Below, piece by piece: positions 52,871-57,633 of a DNA stretch of 57,633 nt. Source of the DNA: CADCVW01 sp035644935 (GTDB lineage: Bacteria; Pseudomonadota; Alphaproteobacteria; Sphingomonadales; Sphingomonadaceae); contig DASQNO010000015.1 of NCBI GenBank assembly GCA_035644935.1, positions 1 through 57,633 on the forward strand, written 5' to 3'. Position 1 is the stretch's first letter; every line of letters begins with the position of its first letter. The translations under genes and the position numbers were made by a program. The notes under the pieces were generated by a model. The model saw only the letters and a list, made by a program, of their open reading frames with translations, was not told the DNA's origin and searched no databases.

Positions 52871-53176
52871 GTTTTCTTGTTCTTGTTCCTCCCTGTCCTG
52901 CCGGTTTCGTGCGAGTTGGCTGATGAGCGGCCAGTCTTCCCGGATCAGCGCCAGCTTCTTGGCGCGTGACCAGCCCTTGATGCGGCGCTCGGCTTCGAGT
53001 GCTTCCCGGCGGGTGCCGAAGCCCTGCGACCAGACCAGGGTCACGGGCAAGCGGGTCGATGTGTAGCCTTTGATCGCCCCAGTCACGTGGGTGCCGATAC
53101 GCCGCTCCAAGTCATCGGTGTGGCCGACGTAGAAGCTGTGGTCGGCGCAGTGCAGCATGTACGCCCAGAACGGCAT
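52859..53176 (-). CDS. Small GIY-YIG nuclease
   Basis: 105 residues from ATG 53176, on the minus strand between two tail genes. The motif appears as WAYMLHCADHSFYVGHTDDL (GIY as YML, YIG as YVG), with the conserved Arg in LERRIGTHVTGAIKGYTSTR, then LVWSQGFGTRREALEAERRI with the metal-binding Glu, and KGWSRAKKLALI. It belongs to the UPF0213/YhbQ-like group of short nucleases. The last residues are encoded by the flanking REP palindrome. Palindromes flank the gene on both sides, so it may be part of a small mobile or repeat-spreading unit (inference). Confidence 0.88.
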   Translation of the reverse strand: MPFWAYMLHCADHSFYVGHTDDLERRIGTHVTGAIKGYTSTRLPVTLVWSQGFGTRREALEAERRIKGWSRAKKLALIREDWPLISQLARNRQDREEQEQENRSG

Positions 53177-53199
53177 GACGGCACGGTAAGTAAAAGTAG

Positions 53200-53287
53200 A
53201 GCCCTTCGACAATGACGAGGTGCGAACGTCCCCCGGACGTCCGCAGCCATGCTGGGGGCATGGCGACCTCGTCATCAGGGCGAACGG
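53200..53287. repeat. Palindromic repeat, right of the GIY-YIG gene
   Basis: ATGACGAGGT (53212-53221) pairs with ACCTCGTCAT (53266-53275), enclosing a nested hairpin GCCATGC/GCATGGC. The outer end CAGGGCGAACGG is an inverted relative of the start of the left REP. Confidence 0.85.
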
Positions 53288-53311
53288 TTTCTTCAATCGG
53301 AAGGTATTCAG

Positions 53312-54124
53312 ATGAACATCGCTTCCGGCGAAGTGACGACGCTTGCCTTGTGCTGGCGGCTGGTCAGGCGGGACGGGGCGGCGTTGGGGTTTACGACGCA
53401 TGACCGCGACCTGGCGATTGGCGGGCTCCTTTACCGCGCGGCGCCGGGGATGCTGCCGTCGGCGATCGCGGCGGGGGAAGGTTTGGAGGTCGGCGGGCTC
53501 GATGTCTCGGGCGCGCTGACGGCGGATGCGATCACCGCGGACGACCTCGTCGCGGGGCGGTGGGACAGGGCGCGGGTGCGGGTGTTCGCGGTCGATTGGG
53601 AACGGCCGGAGGCGGGACAGGTGGCGCTGGCGCGCGGCGAACTGGGCGCGGTGAGCGTCACCGGCCGCAGGTTCGAGGCCGAGCTGCGGGGGCCCACCGC
53701 GGTGCTGGACGGGCCGGTGTGCGAGGCGACCAGCCCGGAGTGCCGGGCGCAACTGGGCGACGCGAGGTGCCGGGTCGACATGGCGGGGCGGAGTCTGCGC
53801 GCGCGCGTGACCTCCTGCGACGGCGACGGGCGGGTCGTGCTGGACGGGAGCAGGGAGCTGGAGCGGTTCCGGTTCGGGCGGCTGCTGTGGCTGTCCGGGC
53901 GCAACAGCGGGGTGGCCGGTCCGGTGGTCGAGGCCGGCGAGGGGTGGCTTCGCCTGCGCGAGCCGCCGCCGTTCGCGCCCGAAGCGGGGGCGACCGTCGA
54001 GATCGCCCAGGGTTGCGACAAGCGGCTGGAGACGTGTCGCGACCGGTTCGCCAACACGCTGAACTTCCGCGGCGAGCCGCATCTGCCGGGCAACGATCTG
54101 CTGACGCGATATCCGGGGAGCTGA
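53312..54124 (+). CDS. Tail hub protein, DUF2163 family (g13)
   Basis: 270 residues from ATG 53312; an upstream in-frame ATG at 53249 lies in repeat DNA. DUF2163 features: LCWRLVRRDGAALGFTTHDR and LVAGRWDRARVRVFAVDWER. The C-terminal Cys-rich segment is PVCEATSPECRAQLGDARCR, and the closing motif is GCDKRLETCRDRFANTLNFR followed by GEPHLPG, which marks the FAD/FAP-phage C-terminal domain of GTA g13. It forms the hub between distal tail and tip. Confidence 0.93.
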   Translation: MNIASGEVTTLALCWRLVRRDGAALGFTTHDRDLAIGGLLYRAAPGMLPSAIAAGEGLEVGGLDVSGALTADAITADDLVAGRWDRARVRVFAVDWERPEAGQVALARGELGAVSVTGRRFEAELRGPTAVLDGPVCEATSPECRAQLGDARCRVDMAGRSLRARVTSCDGDGRVVLDGSRELERFRFGRLLWLSGRNSGVAGPVVEAGEGWLRLREPPPFAPEAGATVEIAQGCDKRLETCRDRFANTLNFRGEPHLPGNDLLTRYPGS

Positions 54125-54126
54125 GC

Positions 54127-54624
54127 GTGAGCGACGTGGTGCGGCGCGCGCGGGCGCTGATCGGCGTGCGGTTCCGGCCGCAGGGGCGCGACCGCCAAGC
54201 GGGGCTGGATTGCATAGGAGTGGTGGCGATGGCGTTCGGGCTGACGGCGGTGCGGCGGGATTACGGGTTGCGTTCGGGCGACGCGGTCGAGTTGAACGGC
54301 GAATTCGCTGCCAGCGGGTTCCTCCCGATCGCGGCGACGCAGGCGGGGCCGGGGGACGTGCTGCTGGTGCAGGCGGGACATCGGCAGTTGCACGTCGTGA
54401 TCCTGACGCCCGAGGGGTATCTGCACGCAGACGCGGGGTTGCGGCGTGTGGTGGAGGTGCCGACGGCGGTGGCGTGGCCGGTGGTGGGTGCGTGGCGGCA
54501 TCCGGAGAATGGCGCGGGTGGGGACCAGGACCCTCCCCTCCGCCGCCTTTCCACTGGCTGTCGCCAGCGGAACCTTGGGCGGCTCCGCCCCGCTCGCCCT
54601 CTTCCGCGAGCGGGAGAGGGTTGA
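54127..54624 (+). CDS. NlpC/P60-type cell-wall peptidase (g14) with repeat-derived C-terminus
   Basis: 165 residues from GTG 54127. NlpC/P60 fold with the catalytic Cys in RQAGLDCIGVVAMAF and the His in GHRQLHVVILTPEGYLHAD. The domain ends near WPVVGAWRHPEN. The last ~35 residues (DQDPPLRRLSTGCRQR and following) come from palindromic repeat DNA at 54528-54621. In GTAs this enzyme opens the recipient's peptidoglycan. The stop overlaps the next ATG. Confidence 0.9.
   Translation: MSDVVRRARALIGVRFRPQGRDRQAGLDCIGVVAMAFGLTAVRRDYGLRSGDAVELNGEFAASGFLPIAATQAGPGDVLLVQAGHRQLHVVILTPEGYLHADAGLRRVVEVPTAVAWPVVGAWRHPENGAGGDQDPPLRRLSTGCRQRNLGRLRPARPLPRAGEG
54528..54621. repeat. Palindromic repeat forming the end of the peptidase gene
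   Basis: Contains GCTGTCGCCAGC-like and CGGCTCCGCC hairpins and a terminal CCCTCTTCCGCG/CGCGAGCGGGAGAGGG pair. Translated as the C-terminal tail of the NlpC/P60 protein. Confidence 0.85.
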
Positions 54625-56849
54625 TGGCGACGCTTGTTCTGTCGAGCGTGGGAACGCTGATCGGTGGGCCGGTCGGGGGCGCGATCGGGGCGTTGATCGG
54701 GCAATCGGTGGATGCGCGCGTGCTCGCGCCCAAGGGTCGGCAGGGGCCGCGGCTGGGCGACCTGGCGGTGCAGACATCGTCCTACGGTTCGGCGATCCCG
54801 AGGATCTTCGGCGCGATGCGCGTGGCGGGGTCGGTGATCTGGGCGACGGACCTGAAGGAGGACCGGCACAAGCAGGGCGGCGGCAAGGGGCGGCCCAAGC
54901 AGACGACGTACAGCTATTCCGCGTCGTTCGCGGTGGCGCTGTCCGGGAGGCCGATCGCGGGGGTCGGGCGCATCTGGGCGGACGGCAAATTGCTGCGCGG
55001 CGCGGCGGGGGACTTCAAGACCGAGACAGGGTTCCGGCTGCATGACGGGAGCGAAGCGCAGGCGCGCGATCCGGACATCGCGGCGGCGGAAGGGATCGCG
55101 AGCACGCCGGCCTTTCGCGGGATCGCCTATGCGATGTTCACCGATTTCCAGCTGGGCGAGTACGGCAACCGTATCCCCTCGCTGACGTTCGAGGTGATCG
55201 CCGATACGGTCGGCACGAGCACGGGGGCCATTGCGGCGTCCGTGTCCGAGGGCGCGATCGCGGCGGACGCGGGAACGCCGCTGACCGGCTTCGCGGCGCA
55301 TGGCGACAGCATTCGGGGCGTGCTGGGGGTGCTGACCGAGGCGGTGCCGACGTTGCTGTTCGACGATGGCGAACGTCTGCGGCTGGGCGCGCGGGGCGGG
55401 GACGTGGTCGAACTCGCCCCCGGCGTGGTGCCGGAAACGACGCGCGCGGCGGCGGGGCAGGTCCCGGACGCGGTGTCGATCGGTTACTACGATCCGGCGC
55501 GCGAATACCAGGCCGGGCTGCAGCGGGCGAGCCACGCCGGGGCGGGCGAGGGGGCGGGAGGGGCCGGCGCGGAACGGCGCGGCGAGCGGATCGCGCTGCC
55601 CGCCGCGCTGGATGCGGGCGCGGCCAAGGCGATGGCGTCGGCCAAGCTGGACCATCTGTGGCGCACGCGGGCGCGGCGCACGGTGACGCTGCCGTGGCGC
55701 GACATCGGGGTGCAGCCGGGGTGCGTGGTGCGGTTCGCCAATGCGGGCGAGGCCGGACGGCTCTGGGTGGTCGCCGGCTGGACGTTCGAGCGCATGGCGG
55801 TGCGGCTGGAGCTGGTGCCGCATGGCGGCGGGGCGGCGGCCGCGACGTTGCCGGCCGTGCCGGGGCGCGCGGCGGCGGCGCCCGACGATCTGCATGGCCC
55901 TACGACGCTGCGCGTGCTGGACCCGCCGCCTCTGGGCGATGCGGTGGAAGCGCGGCCGCGGCTGGTGGTGGCCGCGGCGGGCGCGGAGCGGGGATGGCGC
56001 GCGGCGACGCTGGAGGTGAGCGGCGATGGCGGCGCGAGCTGGTCCGCGGCGGGGATGACCGCGCCCGCGGCGGTTATGGGAACCGTGGTAGGCGTGCTGC
56101 CGGCGGCCGGGGCGACGCTGTTCGACCGCCGCAACGCCGTCGAGATCGAGCTGCTGCACGACGGCATGTGGCTGGAAAGCCGCAACGACGACGCGCTGGT
56201 CGCGGGCGAGAACCTGGCCATGATCGGCGACGAGCTGATCCAGTTCGGGGATGCGCAGGCGCTGGGACCGCGGCGGTTCCGCTTGTCCCGCTTGCTGCGG
56301 GGACGGCGGGGAAGCGAGTGGGCGGCGGCGACGCACGCGGCGGGCGAAGCCTTCGTGCTGATGGACGCCGACAGCCTGCTCGCGCTGCCGATGCCGGTGG
56401 CGCAGGCGGGCGGCGTCGTCGAGGTCGCGGCGCGGGGCATGGGCGACGGGATCGCGCCCGCGCTGGCGTCGCGCGTTGTCGGAACGGAGGCGGTGCGGCC
56501 TCCCGCGCCGGCGCACCTGACGGCGCGGCGAGGGAGCGACGGCGCGATCGTCATCGCCTGGACGCGGCGCAGCCGCACCGGCTGGGCATGGATCGACGGC
56601 GTCGACGCGCCGCTCGGGGAGGATCGGGAGGCGTACGTCGTCGCCGTTAGCGGGGGAACACGAGTGCGGGTCGTAGAGGTCGATGCGCCCCGTTTCGTCT
56701 ATTCGGCGGCGATGCAGGCGGAAGACGGCGCGGGCGCGAGTGTCACGCTTGACGTGGCGGTGACGCAGGCGGGATCGGCGGCGGCGTCGCGGCCGGCCGC
56801 GCTGACGATCCCGCCGGGTGAGGGCAACGGGGGAAGGGGAGGGGCATGA
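54624..56849 (+). CDS. Tail-tip host-interaction protein (g15-like, short form)
   Basis: 741 residues from ATG 54624. It begins with the membrane-like Gly-rich segment LIGGPVGGAIGALIGQSVDA, then PKGRQGPRLGDLAVQTSSYG and IFGAMRVAGSVIWATDL, the standard start of GTA g15 and lambda-J-like tip proteins. The Phage-tail_3-type part follows (TLPWRDIGVQPGCVVRFANA), then IGDELIQFGDAQALGPRRFR and LSRLLRGRRGSEWA. R. capsulatus g15 is about 1300 residues and includes a TIM-barrel-like domain. I see none here, while the g12 homologue has one. Confidence 0.9.
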   Translation: MATLVLSSVGTLIGGPVGGAIGALIGQSVDARVLAPKGRQGPRLGDLAVQTSSYGSAIPRIFGAMRVAGSVIWATDLKEDRHKQGGGKGRPKQTTYSYSASFAVALSGRPIAGVGRIWADGKLLRGAAGDFKTETGFRLHDGSEAQARDPDIAAAEGIASTPAFRGIAYAMFTDFQLGEYGNRIPSLTFEVIADTVGTSTGAIAASVSEGAIAADAGTPLTGFAAHGDSIRGVLGVLTEAVPTLLFDDGERLRLGARGGDVVELAPGVVPETTRAAAGQVPDAVSIGYYDPAREYQAGLQRASHAGAGEGAGGAGAERRGERIALPAALDAGAAKAMASAKLDHLWRTRARRTVTLPWRDIGVQPGCVVRFANAGEAGRLWVVAGWTFERMAVRLELVPHGGGAAAATLPAVPGRAAAAPDDLHGPTTLRVLDPPPLGDAVEARPRLVVAAAGAERGWRAATLEVSGDGGASWSAAGMTAPAAVMGTVVGVLPAAGATLFDRRNAVEIELLHDGMWLESRNDDALVAGENLAMIGDELIQFGDAQALGPRRFRLSRLLRGRRGSEWAAATHAAGEAFVLMDADSLLALPMPVAQAGGVVEVAARGMGDGIAPALASRVVGTEAVRPPAPAHLTARRGSDGAIVIAWTRRSRTGWAWIDGVDAPLGEDREAYVVAVSGGTRVRVVEVDAPRFVYSAAMQAEDGAGASVTLDVAVTQAGSAAASRPAALTIPPGEGNGGRGGA

Positions 56850-57343
56850 CAAACACGACCGCGCGGCTTGGGCTGCCGCTGATCGCGCCGGGGCAGGCGC
56901 AAAAGGAGATGTTCCACAACGAGAGCCTGGCGGCGATCGATGCGATGCTTCACGCGGCGGTGGAGGCGGTTGGGGCCTTGGCGCCGCCCACCGTGGCGAC
57001 GCCGGGGCAGAGCTGGATATTGGGCGCGGAGCCGGTGCGCGAGTGGGCGGGGCGCGCGCACCACCTGGCGAGCTGGACCGATGGCGGCTGGCGGTTCCAC
57101 CCTCCCGCCGCCGGCATGGGTGTGACGCTTCGCCCCAGCGGCGTGCCCGTCAGCTGGTACGACGGGGCTTGGCGTGTCGGCGAAGCGCGTTGCGAACGCC
57201 TGGTCGTCGCGGGCAAGCAGGTCGTGGGCGCTCGGGGCCCCGCCGTGTCGGCGCCGACCGGCGGGACGACCGTGGACGGGGAAGCGCGGGCCGTCCTGGA
57301 GTCGCTGCTGGGCGCGCTGCGGGAGCACGGCCTGATCGGCTAA
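56846..57343 (+). CDS. DUF2793-family protein
   Basis: 165 residues from ATG 56846, overlapping the g15-like stop. The N-terminus TARLGLPLIAPGQAQKEMFH, followed by NESLAAIDAML, is diagnostic of DUF2793. It continues with a small beta-rich part (WILGAEPVREWAGRAHHLAS) and the C-terminal helix VLESLLGALREHGLIG. DUF2793 proteins occur at the end of phage and GTA-like tail clusters. The role is not known; a tail-fibre attachment role is possible. Confidence 0.88.
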   Translation: MTNTTARLGLPLIAPGQAQKEMFHNESLAAIDAMLHAAVEAVGALAPPTVATPGQSWILGAEPVREWAGRAHHLASWTDGGWRFHPPAAGMGVTLRPSGVPVSWYDGAWRVGEARCERLVVAGKQVVGARGPAVSAPTGGTTVDGEARAVLESLLGALREHGLIG

Positions 57344-57505
57344 CGCCCGGTTCCTGCGTTTTTTGCATCGTCCGCGCGGAGTCCGGTGAGCGTGTGGTGC
57401 TTTTTGGCAACAGCTTGGGGGAATCGATTTCTTGCCTGGCAACCCTGCCTCAACTATTGGGTTCAGGCAGTCTCAATCAGGACGCAGCTCGAAAGGGGAA
57501 TTTTT

Positions 57506-57633
57506 ATGCGGAAGCTTGCCATGGTACTGGCGCTTTCATCGACGGCTTTGGCGACACCGGTACTGGCGCGGGATGGCTCGTTCTATATCGGCGTCGAAGG
57601 CGGCGCGATGATCGTCGAAGATCTCGATCTCGA
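57506..57633 (+). CDS. Start of an outer-membrane (OmpA-like) protein gene
   Basis: From ATG 57506 (GAAAGGGG upstream) the sequence reads MRKLAMVLALSSTALATPVL, ARDG, then SFYIGVEGGAMIVEDLDL, cut off by the window end. A signal peptide is followed by the first beta-strand of an outer-membrane barrel in the style of sphingomonad OmpA-family proteins. The family call is tentative because only 42 codons are visible. The 162-bp gap before it holds its own promoter region. Confidence 0.7.
   Translation, partial: MRKLAMVLALSSTALATPVLARDGSFYIGVEGGAMIVEDLDL

Noticed and set aside
40202..57343. Ordinary integrated prophage
   Set aside because: No integrase, repressor, replication or lysis genes and no flanking att repeats seen; gene order and the very short tape measure fit a GTA.
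57420..57470. Sigma-70 promoter before the OmpA-like gene (TTGCCT, 17 bases, TATTGG)
   Set aside because: The -10 match is too weak to list as a feature.

Overview
The window is GC-rich DNA that reads like an alphaproteobacterium of the Sphingomonadales (Sphingomonas-like). This rests on the gene-transfer-agent (GTA) type virion cluster, on sphingomonad-type palindromic repeats, and on the mix of TonB receptors, M13/M56 peptidases and Fe(II)/2-oxoglutarate oxygenases. The species cannot be named from the sequence.

Region 1 (1-3 kb) is the tip of an RHS/YD-repeat polymorphic toxin locus. It holds the C-terminus of a large RHS protein with an HExxH toxin domain, one or two small AT-richer lipoproteins that could be immunity proteins, and a displaced orphan fragment of the RHS core. 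Region 2 (3-22.9 kb) is a patchwork of intact and broken genes. A BlaI / M56 peptidase / repeat lipoprotein / TonB-receptor operon has two clear BlaI operators, but its receptor carries an in-frame TGA. The same stretch holds an M13 peptidase, two Fe(II)/2OG oxygenases, PadR and AraC regulators, an inverted and truncated second TonB receptor, a PDZ-alpha/beta hydrolase with two frameshifts, a serine beta-lactamase-fold hydrolase with one frameshift, and a DUF5654-like gene with an in-frame TAG.

Region 3 (23-40 kb) is dense, intact chromosome. It contains pcm and an SGNH hydrolase, an erythromycin-esterase-like lipoprotein, and a tightly overlapped four-gene operon (ATP-grasp/PLP-decarboxylase fusion, transglutaminase-like protein, GNAT, KptA). 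Two more Fe(II)/2OG oxygenases follow, then translationally coupled bioF-bioD-bioA, an acetylpolyamine amidohydrolase-like protein, a DUF885 peptidase-like lipoprotein and small hypothetical genes among palindromic repeats.

Region 4 (40.0-57.3 kb) is a nearly complete GTA-like structural cluster behind a consensus-like sigma-70 promoter. Its order is TerS, TerL, portal, g3.5-like, protease, capsid, two head-spike proteins, adaptor, tail terminator, tail tube, g10, g10.1, short tape measure, distal tail (fused to a TIM-barrel-like domain), hub, NlpC/P60 and tail-tip protein, followed by DUF2793. No integrase, replication, repressor or lysis gene was recognised. Three non-virion genes sit inside it: PilZ on the minus strand, a four-helix membrane protein, and a GIY-YIG nuclease bracketed by palindromes. 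GC-rich palindromic repeats are scattered through the cluster, and at least six are translated in frame as part of structural proteins. The window ends at the start of an outer-membrane/OmpA-like gene.
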